DNA from: Prosopocoilus inquinatus | Lineage: Eukaryota > Arthropoda > Insecta > Coleoptera > Lucanidae | Length of the DNA: 64,000 bases | Assembly (NCBI GenBank): GCA_036172665.1 | Contig: CM069874.1 | Location: 55,968,707 to 56,032,706, forward strand | Direction of reading: 5' to 3' | Shown: piece after piece, positions 40,801 to 50,539 of the stretch | Numbering within the stretch: position 1 is the first letter of the stretch | Layout: each line of letters opens with the position of its first letter | Translations under genes and position numbers: made by a program | Notes under the pieces: generated by a model | What the model was told of the DNA's origin: nothing | Database searches by the model: none | The model's input: the letters and a program-made list of their open reading frames with translations, nothing else

Positions 40801-41102
40801 TCGTTCGTGCGAATGTTCGTGCGATTGTTCGTCAGAGTGCTCTTGCGAATGTTCGTGCGAGTGCTCGTGCGAATGTTCGTGCGATTGTTCGTGAGAGTGC
40901 TCGTGCGAATGTTCGTGCGAATGTTCGTGCGAGTGCTCGTGCGAGTTTTCGTGCGAATGTTAGTGCGAATGTTCGTGCGAGTGCTCGTGCGAGTGTTCGT
41001 GCGAATGTTTGTGCGAATGTTCGTGCGATTGTTCGTGAGATTGCTCGTGCGAATGTTCGAGCGAGTGCTCGTGCGAATGTTCGTGCGAATGTTCGCACTA
41101 GC
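40801..41102 (+). repeat. 12-bp minisatellite of GTGCGAATGTTC type, about 24 units
   Basis: Degenerate tandem 12-mers (GTGCGAATGTTC, GTGCGAGTGCTC, GTGCGATTGTTC and single-base variants) fill this stretch. The left edge is inside the last satellite monomer, which stops after GCATCGTTC; the repeat continues from the shared GTTC. The right edge meets the 369-bp satellite near 41103. Because 12 is a multiple of three, both strands stay open for long distances and would encode Arg/Val/Phe-rich or Arg/Thr/Ala-rich repeats. One plus-strand frame runs from a satellite monomer at 40606 through to 41184. Nothing suggests these are translated. Confidence 0.92.
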
Positions 41103-41889
41103 CGTCACAGCTGGCGTACGACGTCACGAGGGCATTTTTGCGTTCGAAACGACGAGCAAAACTCGATTTTTCTGCGAAGCCTGAAAAACTTAACTTTGTT
41201 ATTTGGGTCCTTAGGGCCGATTCGAGGGCGCCATTCGAAAGAAGAATTTTTTTATACGTCTGGCCTAACCCATATGTCAAAAATCGAGTGCGCAGCCCTA
41301 CGACCCTCCGTTACCTACTGCGCAGCCCTTTTATGCATTTTTGGTTTTTAAAGAAAATACGGCGATTTTGAGCGTGCGGTTGCGTCCCTTAAGGGCCCTA
41401 GAACGTCCCTGCGAAGACGCGTCGAATTCGGCCTTTAAATGAGGGAGTTATTAACATTTTTAACTTGATGACGTCACAGCTGGCGTACGACGTCACGAGG
41501 GCATTTTTGCGTTCGAAACGACGAGCAAAACTCGATTTTTCTGCGAAGCCTGAAAAACTTAACTTTGTTATTTGAGCCCTTAGGGCCGATTCGAGGGCGC
41601 CATTCGAAAGAAGAATTTTTTTATACGTCTGGCTTAACCCATATGTCAAAAATCGAGTGCGCAGCCCTACGACCCTCCGTTACCTACTGCGCAGCCCTTT
41701 TATGCATTTTTGGTTTTTAAAGAAAATACGGCGGTTTTGAGCGTGCGGTTGCGTCCCTTAAGGGCCCTAGAACGTCCCTGCGAAGACGCGTCGAATTCGG
41801 CCCGTAATTGAGGGAGTTATTAACATTTTTAACTTGATGACGTCACAGCTGGCGTACGACGTCACGAGGGCATTTTTGCGTTCGAAACG
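41103..41889 (+). repeat. 369-bp satellite, block A (about 2 units, plus orientation)
   Basis: The landmark CTGGCGTACGACGTCACGAG starts at 41111, 41480 and 41849, giving a 369-bp period. Each unit has GACGTCACAGCTGG, CCCTTAAGGG (palindrome), GTTCGAAACG, TATGCATTTTTGG and TACCTACTGCGCAGCCC. The first unit is cut at the left within GCCGTCACAG, next to the 12-bp repeat. The block stops after TTCGAAACG at 41889, where the 30-bp minisatellite begins. I define plus as the orientation that reads ACGTCACGAGGGC. An 83-codon frame lies on the opposite strand of each unit; it resembles nothing I know and varies at amino-acid-changing sites. Confidence 0.95.
41469..41476. promoter_or_regulatory. CRE-like palindrome TGACGTCA inside the 369-bp unit (representative)
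   Basis: TGACGTCA is the consensus palindrome bound by CREB/ATF-type bZIP factors in animals. It occurs in nearly every 369-bp unit, and a second ACGTCAC half-site follows 19 bp downstream, with CAGCTG (an E-box-type hexamer) between them. Exceptions are the first unit, which reads CCGTCAC near 41103, and one near 54610, which reads TGGCGTCA. The motif may be chance, spread by amplification; binding is inference only. Confidence 0.3.
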
Positions 41890-44800
41890 TTTGTCAACCT
41901 ACCGCGCTTGCTTGCTCATTTTGTCAACCTGCCGCGCTTGCTTGCTCATTTTGTTAACCTACCGCGCTTGCTTGCTCATTTTGTCAACCTGCCGCGCTTG
42001 CTTGCTCATTTTGTTAACCTACCGCGCTTGCTTGCTCATTTTGTCAACCTACCGCGCTTGCTTGCTCATTTTGTCAACCTACCGCGCTTGCTTGCTCAAT
42101 TTGTCAACCTGCCTGGTAGGTTGACAAAATGTTGACAAAATGAGCAAGCAAGTGCGGTAGGTTGACAAAATGAGCAAGCAAGCGCGGTAGGTTGACAAAA
42201 TGAGCAAGTAAGTGCGGTAGGTTGACAAAATGAGCAAGCAAGTGCGGTAGGGAGCAAGCAAGCGCGGGTGGCTTGAGTAGCGGGAGCAAGCAAGCACGGG
42301 TTCCTGCCGCGCTTGCTTGCTCATTTTGTCAACCTGCCGCGCTTGCTTGCTCATTTTGTCAACCTGCCGCGCTTGCTTGCTCATTTTGTCAACCTACCGC
42401 GCTTGCTTGCTTATCTTGTCAACGTACCGCGCTTGCTTGCTCATTTTGTCAACCTGCCGCGCTTGCTTGCTCATTTTGTCAAGCAAGCGCGGTAGGTTGA
42501 CAAAAGGAGCAAGCAAGCGCGGCAGGTTGACAAAATGAGCAAGCAAGCGCGGTAGGTTGACAAAATGAGCAAGCAGGCGCGGCAGGCACCCGCGCTTGCT
42601 TGCTCCCGCTACTCAAGCCACCCGCGCTTGCTTGCTCCCGCTACTCAAGCCACCCGCGCTTGCTTGCTCCCGCTACTCAAGCCACCCGCAAGCAAGCGCG
42701 GGTGGCTCGAGTAGCGGGAGTAAGCAAGCGCGTGTGGCTTGAGTAGCGGGAGCAAGCAAGCGCTCATTTTGTCAACCTGCCGCGCTTGCTTGCTCATTTT
42801 GTCAAGCAAGCGCGGTAGGTTGACAAAAGGAGCAAGCAAGCGCGGCAGGTTGACAAAATGAGCAAGCAAGCGCGGCAGGTTGACAAAATGAGCAAGCAAG
42901 CGCGGCAGGTTGACAAAATGAGTAAGCAAGCGCGACAGGTTGACAAATTGAGCAAGCAAGCGCGGTAGGTTGACAAAATGAGCAAGCAAGCGCGGCAGGT
43001 TGACAAAATGAGCGAGCAAGCGCGGTAGGTTGACAAAATGAGCAAGCAAGCGCGGTAGGTTGACAAAATGAGCAAGCAAGCGCGGCAGGTTGACAAAATG
43101 AGCAAGCAAGCGCGGCAGGTTGACAAGATGAGCAAGCAAGCGCGGTAGGTTGACAAATTGAGCAAGCAGGCGCGGTAGGTTGACAAAATGAGCAAGCAAG
43201 CGCGGTAGGTTGACAAAATGAGCAAGCAAGCGCGGCAGGTTGACAAAATGATCAAGCAAGCGCGGCAGGTTGACAAAATGATCAAGCAAGCGCGGCAGGT
43301 TGACAAAATTAGCAAGCAAGCGCGGTAGGTTGACAAAATGAGCAAGCAAGCGCGGCAGGCACCCGCGCTTGCTTGCTCCCGCTACTCAAGCCACCCGCGC
43401 TTGCTTGCTCCCGCTACTCAAGCCACCCGCGCTTGCTTACTCCCGCTACTCGAGCCACCCGCGCTTGCTTGCTCCCGCTACTCAAGCCACCCGCGCTTGC
43501 TTGCTCCCGCTACTCAAGCCACCCGCGCTTGCTTGCTCCCCCTACTCAAGCCACACGCGCTTGCTTGCTCATTTTGTCAAGCAAGCGCGGTAGGTTGACA
43601 AAATGAGCAAGCAAGCGCGGTAGGTTGACAAAATGAGCAGGCAAGCGCGGTAGGTTGACAAAATGAGCAAGCAAGCGCGGCAGGTTGACAAAATGAGCAA
43701 GCAAGCGCGGCAGGTTGACAAAATGAGCAAGCAAGCGCGGCAGGTTGACAAAATGAGCAAGCAAGCGCGGCAGGAACCCGCGCTTGCTTGCTCCCGCTAC
43801 TCAAGCCACCCGCGCTTGCTTGCTCATTTTGTCAACCTACCGCGCTTGCTTGACAAAATGAGCAAGCAAGCGCGGGTGGCTTGAGTAGCGGGAGCAAGCA
43901 AGCGCGGGTGGCTTGAGTAGCGGGAGCAAGCAAGCGCGGGTGGCTTGAGTAGCGGGAGCAAGCAAGCGCGGGTGGCTTGACTAGCGGGAGCAAGCAAGCG
44001 TGGGTGGCTCGAGTAGCGGGAGTAAGCAAGCGCGGGTGGCTTGAGTAGCGGGAGCAAGCAAGCGCGGGTGGCTTGAGTAGCGGGAGCAAGCGGGTGCCTG
44101 CCGCGCCTGCTTGCTCATTTTGTCAACCTACCGCGCTTGCTTGCTCATTTTGTCAACCTGCCGCGCTTGATTGCTCATTCTGTCAACCTGCCGCGCTTGC
44201 TTGACAAAGTGAGCAAGCAAGCGTGGCAGATTGACAAAATGAGCAAGCAAGCGCGGGTGGCTTGAGTAGCGGGAGCAAGCAAGCGCGGGTGGCTTGAGTA
44301 GCGGGAGCAAGCAAGCGCGGGTGGCTTGACTAGCGGGAGCAAGCAAGCGCGGCAGGTTGACAAAATGAGCAAGCAAGCGCGGGTGGCTTGAGTAGCGGGA
44401 GCAAGCAAGCGCGGGTGGCTTGAGTAGCGGGAGCAAGCAAGCGCGGGTGGCTTGAGTAGCGGGAGCAAGCAAGCGCGGGTGGCTTGACCAGCGGGAGCAA
44501 GCAAGCGCGGGTGGCTCGAGTAGCGGGAGTAAGCAAGCGCGGGTGGCTTGAGTAGCGGGAGCAAGCAAGCGCGGATGGCTTGAGTAGCGGGAGCAAGCAA
44601 GCGCGGGTGCCTGCCGCGCCTGCTTGCTCATTTTGTCAACCTACCGAGCTTGCTTGCTCATTTTGTCAACCTGCCGCGCTTGCTTGCTCATTTTGTCAAC
44701 CTACCGCGCTTGCTTGCTCATTTTGTCAACCTGTCGCGCTTGCTTACTCGTTTTGTCAACCTGCCGCGCTTGCTTGATCATTTTGTCAACCTGCCGCGCT

Positions 44801-45111
44801 TGCTCGCTCATTTTGTCAACCTACCGCGCTTGCTTGCTCATTTTGTCAACCTACCGCGCTTGCTTGACAAAATGAGCAAGCAAGCGCGGCAGGTTGATAA
44901 AATGAGCAAGCAAGCGCGGTACGTTGACAAGATAAGCAAGCAAGCGCGGTAGGTTGACAAAATGAGCAAGCAAGCGCGGCAGGTTGACAAAATGAGCAAG
45001 CAAGCGCGGCAGTTTGACAAAATGAGCAAGCAAGCGCGGTAGGTTAACAAAATGAGCAAGCAAGCGCGGCAGGTTGACAAAATGAGCAAGCAAGCGCGGT
45101 AGGTTGACAAA
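41890..45111. repeat. Composite 30/32-bp minisatellite array R1 with repeated strand switches
   Basis: Two tandem units make up this block. The 30-mer is core CCGCGCTTGCTTGCTC plus tail ATTTTGTCAACCTR. The 32-mer is the same 16-base core plus tail CCGCTACTCAAGCCAC. Approximate order: 30-mers plus (41890-42115), 30-mers minus (42115-42240), 32 minus (to 42300), 30 plus (to 42480), 30 minus (to 42580), 32 plus (to 42690), 32 minus (to 42765), 30 plus, long 30 minus (42805-43355), 32 plus (to 43560), 30 minus (to 43770), 32 plus, 30 plus, 32 minus (43860-44095), 30 plus, mixed minus (44220-44605), 30 plus (44605-44865), 30 minus (to 45111). Both ends abut 369-bp blocks in opposite orientation, so the region is a rough palindrome centred near 43.5 kb. 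Long open frames here are a result of stop-free units. Confidence 0.95.
42457..42492. repeat. Representative palindromic strand-switch site
   Basis: Arms CCGCGCTTGCTTG and CAAGCAAGCGCGG are perfect 13-bp inverted repeats around the 10-base spacer CTCATTTTGT. This element marks a change of unit orientation. Other examples, some with one or two changes, are at 42780-42815, 43555-43590, 43840-43875, 44191-44226, 44854-44889, 47605-47640, 50356-50391, 53303-53338, 53705-53744, 58165-58200, 60780-60815, 61339-61374 and 61728-61763. The arms come from the shared 16-base core, so any head-to-head joining of units produces something like it. The notable point is that nearly the same spacer is used each time. 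Confidence 0.85.
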
Positions 45112-47423
45112 CGTTTCGAACGCAAAAATGCCCTCGTGACGTCGTACGCCAGCTGTGACGTCATCAAGTTAAAAATGTTAATAACTCCCTCAATTACGGG
45201 CCGAATTCGACGCGTCTTCGCAGGGACGTTCTAGGGCCCTTAAGGGACGCAACCGCACGCTCAAAATCGCCGTATTTTCTTTAAAAACCAAAAATGCATA
45301 AAAGGGCTGCGCAGTAGGTAACGGAGGGTCGTAGGGCTGCGCACTCGATTTTTGACATATGAGTTAAGCCAGACGTATAAAAAAATTCTTCTTTCGAATG
45401 GCGCCCTCGAATCGGCCCTAAGGGCTCAAATAACAAAGTTAAGTTTTTCAGGCTTCGCAGAAAAATCGAGTTTTGCTCGTCGTTTCGAACGCAAAAATGC
45501 CCTCGTGACGTCGTACGCCAGCTGTGACGTCATCAAGTTAAAAATGTTAATAACTCCCTCAATTACGGGCCGAATTCGACGCATCTTCGCAGGGACGTTC
45601 TAGGGCCCTTAAGGGACGCAACCGCACGCTCAAAACCGCCGTATTTTCTTTAAAAACCAAAAATGCATAAAAGGGCTGCGCAGTAGGTAACGGAGGGTCG
45701 TAGGGCTGCGCACTCGATTTTTGACATATGGGTTAAGCCAGACGTATAAAAAAATTCTTCTTTCGAATGGCGCCCTCGAATCGGCCCTAAGGGCTCAAAT
45801 AACAAAGTTAAGTTTTTCAGGCTTCGCAGAAAAATCGAGTTTTGCTCGTCGTTTCGAACGCAAAAATGCCCTCGTGACGTCGTACGCCAGCTGTGACGTC
45901 ATCAAGTTAAAAATGTTAATAACTCCCTCATTTACCGGCCGAATTCGACGCGTCTTCGCAGGGACGTTCTAAGGCCCTTAAGGGACGCAACCGCACGCTC
46001 AAAATCGCCGTATTTTCTTTAAAAACCAAAAATGCATAAAAGGGCTGCGCACTCGATTTTTGACATATGGGTTAAGCCAGACGTATAAAAAAATTCTTCT
46101 TTCGAATGGCGCCCTCGAATCGGCCCTAAGGGCTCAAATAACAAAGTTAAGTTTTTCAGGCTTCGCAGAAAAATCGAGTTTTGCTCGTCGTTTCGAACGC
46201 AAAAATGCCCTCGTGACGTCGTACGCCAGCTGTGACGTCATCAAGTTAAAAATGTTAATAACTCCCTCAATTACGGGCCGAATTCGACGCATCTTCGCAG
46301 GGACGTTCTAGGGCCCTTAAGGGACGCAACCGCACTCTCAAAACCGCCGTATTTTCTTTAAAAACAAAAAATGCATAAAAGGGCTGCGCAGTAGGTAACG
46401 GAGGGTCGTAGGGCTGCGCACTCGATTTTTGACATATGGGTTAAGCCAGACGTATAAAAAAATTCTTCTTTCGAATGGCGCCCTCGAATCGGCCCTAAGG
46501 ACCCAAATAACAAAGTTAAGTTTTTCAGGCTTCGCAGAAAAATCGAGTTTTGCTCGTCGTTTCGAACGCAAAAATGCCCTCGTGACGTCGTACGCCAGCT
46601 GTGACGTCATCAAGTTAAAAATGTTAATAACTCCCTCATTTAAAGGCCGAATTCGACGCGTCTTCGCAGGGACGTTCTAGGGCCCATAAGGGACGCAACC
46701 GCACGCTCAAAATCGCCGTATCTTCTTTAAAAAGCAAGCGCGGGTGGTTTGAGTAGCGGGAGCAAGCAAGCGCGGGTGGCTCGAGTAGCGGGAGTAAGCA
46801 AGCGCGGGTGGCTTGAGTAGCGGGAGCAAGCAAGCGCGGGTGGCTTGAGTAGGGGGAGCAAGCAAGCGCGGGTGGCTTGAGTAGCGGGAGCAAGCAAGCG
46901 CGGGTGGCTCGAGTAGCGGGAGTAAGCAAGCGGGTGGCTTGAGTGGCGGGAGCAAGCAAGCGCGGGTGGCTTGAGTAGCGGGAGCAAGCAAGCGCGGGTG
47001 CCTGCCGCGCTTGCTTGCTCATTTTGTCAACCTACCGCGCTTGCTTGCTAATTTTGTCAACCTGCCGCGCTTGCTTGATCATTTTGTCAACCTGCCGCGC
47101 TTGCTTGATCATTTTGTCAACCTGCCGCGCTTGATTGCTCATTTTGTCAACCTACCGCGCTTGCTTGCTCATTTTGTCAACCAACCGCGCCTGCTTGCTC
47201 ATTTTGTTAACCTACCGCGCTTGCTTGCTCATTTTGTCAACCTACCGCGCTTGCTTGCTCATTCTGTCAACCTGCCGCGCTTGCTTGCTCATTTTGTCAA
47301 CCTACCGCGCTTGCTTGCTCAATTTGTCAACCTACCGCGCTTGCTTGCTCATCTTGTCAACCTGCCGCGCGTGCTTGCTCATTTTGTCAACCTGCCGCGC
47401 TTGCTTGCTCATTTTGTCAACCT
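44960..47423 (+). repeat. Direct segmental duplication, copy 1 (offset 2,661 bp)
   Basis: This segment covers the end of minisatellite array R1, the whole 369-bp block B, the following 32-mers and part of the 30-mers. It recurs at about 47621-50084. Equivalent positions 45352/48013, 45721/48382, 46060/48721, 46429/49090 and 47011/49672 are all 2,661 bp apart, and the 339-bp variant unit is in both copies. Rare shared markers include GGGCCCATAAGGG, AACCAACCGCGCC and GCCGCGCGTGC. Agreement ends near 47423. Boundaries are approximate because they lie in minisatellite. Confidence 0.85.
45112..46733 (-). repeat. 369-bp satellite, block B (about 4.4 units, minus orientation)
   Basis: Reverse-oriented units follow the 30-mers at CGTTTCGAACGC. 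Equivalent points fall at 45352, 45721, 46060 and 46429: spacings 369, 339, 369. The 339-bp unit lacks 30 bp between two GGGCTGCGCA copies near 46045. The block ends at TTCTTTAAAAA, 46733, where 32-mers start with GCAAGCGCGGG. The last unit has the variant GGGCCCATAAGGG, which serves as a marker elsewhere. Confidence 0.95.
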
Positions 47424-47772
47424 GCCGCGCTTGCTTGCTCATTTTGTTAACCTACCGCGCTTGCTTGCTCATTTTGTCAAACTGCCGCGCTTGCTTGCTC
47501 ATTTTGTCAACCTGCCGCGCTTGCTTGCTCATTTTGTCAACCTACCGCGCTTGCTTGCTTATCTTGTCAACGTACCGCGCTTGCTTGCTCATTTTGTCAA
47601 CCTACCGCGCTTGCTTGACAAAATGAGCAAGCAAGCGCGGCAGGTTGACAAAATGAGCAAGCAAGCGCGGCAGTTTGACAAAATGAGCAAGCAAGCGCGG
47701 TAGGTTAACAAAATGAGCAAGCAAGCGCGGCAGGTTGACAAAATGAGCAAGCAAGCGCGGTAGGTTGACAAA
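46734..47772. repeat. Composite 30/32-bp minisatellite array R2
   Basis: Minus-oriented 32-mers (46734-47005) are followed by about 20 plus-oriented 30-mers (47005-47610). The palindromic switch at 47605-47640 then leads to minus-oriented 30-mers up to 47772, where 369-bp block C begins with CGTTTCGAACGC. The second 32-mer group includes a shortened unit (GCAAGCGGGTGG) near 46925, also found in the duplicate near 49585 and inverted near 58845. Confidence 0.95.
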
Positions 47773-50084
47773 CGTTTCGAACGCAAAAATGCCCTCGTGA
47801 CGTCGTACGCCAGCTGTGACGTCATCAAGTTAAAAATGTTAATAACTCCCTCAATTACGGGCCGAATTCGACGCGTCTTCGCAGGGACGTTCTAGGGCCC
47901 TTAAGGGACGCAACCGCACGCTCAAAATCGCCGTATTTTCTTTAAAAACCAAAAATGCATAAAAGGGCTGCGCAGTAGGTAACGGAGGGTCGTAGGGCTG
48001 CGCACTCGATTTTTGACATATGGGTTACGCCAGACGTATAAAAAAATTCTTCTTTCGAATGGCGCCCTCGAATCGGCCCTAAGGGCTCAAATAACAAAGT
48101 TAAGTTTTTCAGGTTTCGCAGAAAGATCGAGTTTTGCTCGTCGTTTCGAACGCAAAAATGCCCTCGTGACGTCGTACGCCAGCTGTGACGTCATCAAGTT
48201 AAAAATGTTAATAACTCCCTCAATTACGGGCCGAATTCGACGCATCTTCGCAGGGACGTTCTAGGGCCCTTAAGGGACGCAACCGCACGCTCAAAACCGC
48301 CGTATTTTCTTTAAAAACCAAAAATGCATAAAAGGGCTGCGCAGTAGGTAACGGAGGGTCGTAGGGCTGCGCACTCGATTTTTGACATATGGGTTAAGCC
48401 AGACGTATAAAAAAATTCTTCTTTCGAATGGCGCCCTCGAATCGGCCCTAAGGGCTCAAATAACAAAGTTAAGTTTTTCAGGCTTCGCAGAAAAATCGAG
48501 TGTTGCTCGTCGTTTCGAACGCAAAAATGCCCTCGTGACGTCGTACGCCAGCTGTGACGTCATCAAGTTAAAAATGTTAATAACTCCCTCATTTACCGGC
48601 CGAATTCGACGCGTCTTCGCAGGGACGTTCTAAGGCCCTTAAGGGACGCAACCGCACGCTCAAAATCGCCGTATTTTCTTTAAAAACCAAAAATGCATAA
48701 AAGGGCTGCGCACTCGATTTTTGACATATGGGTTAAGCCAGACGTATAAAAAAATTCTTCTTTCGAATGGCGCCCTCGAATCGGCCCTAAGGGCTCAAAT
48801 AACAAAGTTAAGTTTTTCAGGCTTCGCAGAAAAATCGAGTTTTGCTCGTCGTTTCGAACGCAAAAATGCCCTCGTGACGTCGTACGCCAGCTGTGACGTC
48901 ATCAAGTTAAAAATGTTAATAACTCCCTCAATTACGGGCCGAATTCGACGCATCTTCGCAGGGACGTTCTAGGGCCCTTAAGGGACGCAACCGCACTCTC
49001 AAAACCGCCGTATTTTCTTTAAAAACAAAAAATGCATAAAAGGGCTGCGCAGTAGGTAACGGAGGGTCGTAGGGCTGCGCACTCGATTTTTGACATATGG
49101 GTTAAGCCAGACGTATAAAAAAATTCTTCTTTCGAATGGCGCCCTCGAATCGGCCCTAAGGACCCAAATAACAAAGTTAAGTTTTTCAGGCTTCGCAGAA
49201 AAATCGAGTTTTGCTCGTCGTTTCGAACGCAAAAATGCCCTCGTGACGTCGTACGCCAGCTGTGACGTCATCAAGTTAAAAATGTTAATAACTCCCTCAT
49301 TTAAAGGCCGAATTCGACGCGTCTTCGCAGGGACGTTCTAGGGCCCATAAGGGACGCAACCGCACGCTCAAAATCGCCGTATTTTCTTTAAAAAGCAAGC
49401 GCGGGTGGTTTGAGTAGCGGGAGCAAGCAAGCGCGGGTGGCTCGAGTAGCGGGAGTAAGCAAGCGCGGGTGGCTTGAGTAGCGGGAGCAAGCAAGCGCGG
49501 GTGGCTTGAGTAGGGGGAGCAAGCAAGCGCGGGTGGCTTGAGTAGCGGGAGCAAGCAAGCGCGGGTGGCTCGAGTAGCGGGAGTAAGCAAGCGGGTGGCT
49601 TGAGTGGCGGGAGCAAGCAAGCGCGGGTGGCTTGAGTAGCGGGAGCAAGCAAGCGCGGGTGCCTGCCGCGCTTGCTTGCTCATTTTGTCAACCTACCGCG
49701 CTTGCTTGCTAATTTTGTCAACCTGCCGCGCTTGCTTGATCATTTTGTCAACCTGCCGCGCTTGCTTGATCATTTTGTCAACCTGCCGCGCTTGATTGCT
49801 CATTTTGTCAACCTACCGCGCTTGCTTGCTCATTTTGTCAACCAACCGCGCCTGCTTGCTCATTTTGTCAACCTACCGCGCTTGCTTGCTCATTTTGTCA
49901 ACCTACCGCGCTTGCTTGCTCATTCTGTCAACCTGCCGCGCTTGCTTGCTCATTTTGTCAACCTACCGCGCTTGCTTGCTCAATTTGTCAACCTACCGCG
50001 CTTGCTTGCTCATCTTGTCAACCTGCCGCGCGTGCTTGCTCATTTTGTCAACCTGCCGCGCTTGCTTGCTCATTTTGTCAACCT
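47621..50084 (+). repeat. Direct segmental duplication, copy 2
   Basis: Second copy of 44960-47423 at an offset of 2,661 bp, with the same order of blocks, the same 339-bp unit and the same minisatellite variants. Scattered single-base differences exist, for example GGGTTACGCC versus GAGTTAAGCC near 48022/45361, and TGTTGCTCG near 48500 versus TTTTGCTCG in copy 1. Beyond 50084 the 30-mer variants differ and the two copies part. Confidence 0.85.
47773..49394 (-). repeat. 369-bp satellite, block C (about 4.4 units, minus orientation)
   Basis: Equivalent points at 48013, 48382, 48721 and 49090 give spacings 369, 339 and 369, identical to block B. It starts at the same CGTTTCGAACGC junction with 30-mers and ends at the same TTCTTTAAAAA junction with 32-mers. 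It carries the GGGCCCATAAGGG marker near 49343. It is the left inverted flank of cassette R3. Confidence 0.95.
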
Positions 50085-50539
50085 ACCGCGCTTGCTTGCT
50101 CATTTTGTCAACCTACCGCGCTTGCTTGCTCATTTTGTCAACCTGCCGCGCTTGCTTGCTCATTTTGTCAACCTACCGCGCTTGCTTGCTCAATTTGTCA
50201 ACCTACCGCGCTTGCTTGCTCATTTTGTCAACCTGCCGCGCTTGCTTGCTCATTTTGTCAACCTACCGCGCTTGCTTGCTCAATTTGTCAACCTGCCGCG
50301 CTTGCTTGCTCATTTTGTCAACCTACCGCGCTTGCTTGCTCATTTTGTCAACCTACCGCGCTTGCTTGACAAAATCAGCAAGCAAGCGCGGGTGGCTTGA
50401 GTAGCGGGAGCAAGCAAGCGCGGGTGGCTTGAGTAGCGGGAGCAAGCAAGCGCGGGTGGCTTGAGTAGCGGGAGCAAGGAAGCGCGGGTGGCTTGACTAG
50501 CGGGAGCAAGCAAGCGCGGGTGGCTCGAGTAGCGGGAGT
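49395..50539. repeat. Composite minisatellite cassette R3, between inverted 369-bp blocks
   Basis: Order: minus 32-mers (49395-49667), about 23 plus 30-mers (49667-50365), palindromic switch at 50356-50391 with spacer ACAAAATCAG, then minus 32-mers to 50539. The left flank is minus-oriented 369-bp block C and the right flank plus-oriented block D. The same cassette appears reversed as R5 (58018-59041). Plus-strand frames through the 30-mers are open for over 200 codons (repeating LAHFVNLPRL or LILSTYRACL), an automatic result of a stop-free unit divisible by three. Confidence 0.93.

Larger units (their letters stand above)
1..40806 (+). repeat. 295-bp satellite DNA array, about 138 head-to-tail monomers
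   Basis: The same unit recurs every 295 bp in one orientation from the first base to 40806, and the array runs off the left edge. Landmarks in each unit are GTTGGAGTTAGGAAG, the palindrome AATCGCGATT, GGCGGAGGCGCCGGG and CCAGCTGCATAATACAG. Copies are near-identical. Differences sit at recurring sites: GACGTTCTCC, GACGCTGTCC or GACTTTCTCC; TTTGTGGG or TTTTTGGG; CACTGGTC, CACTGATC or CATTGGTC; GAGAAAAC or GAGAAGAC. These combine in many ways. Period changes are rare: 1-bp losses near 6397 and 13070, a 57-bp loss at 34920 and an 8-bp loss near 35429. Open frames of 65 codons (minus) and about 88 codons (plus) occur in nearly every unit. Since 295 is not divisible by three they never join into a long protein, and the variation is largely amino-acid changing, so I do not call genes. 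Tandem satellite is certain; a centromeric role is only possible. Confidence 0.98.

Noticed and set aside
1..40806. CENP-B box in the 295-bp satellite
   Set aside because: No segment on either strand fits the NTTCGNNNNANNCGGGN pattern; TTCG occurs in TTTCGACC, TTTTCGC and ATTCGGCC, but the later positions do not match.
1..40806. Telomeric repeat (TTAGG)n
   Set aside because: GTTAGGAAG occurs once per monomer, but no tandem TTAGG run exists anywhere in the window.
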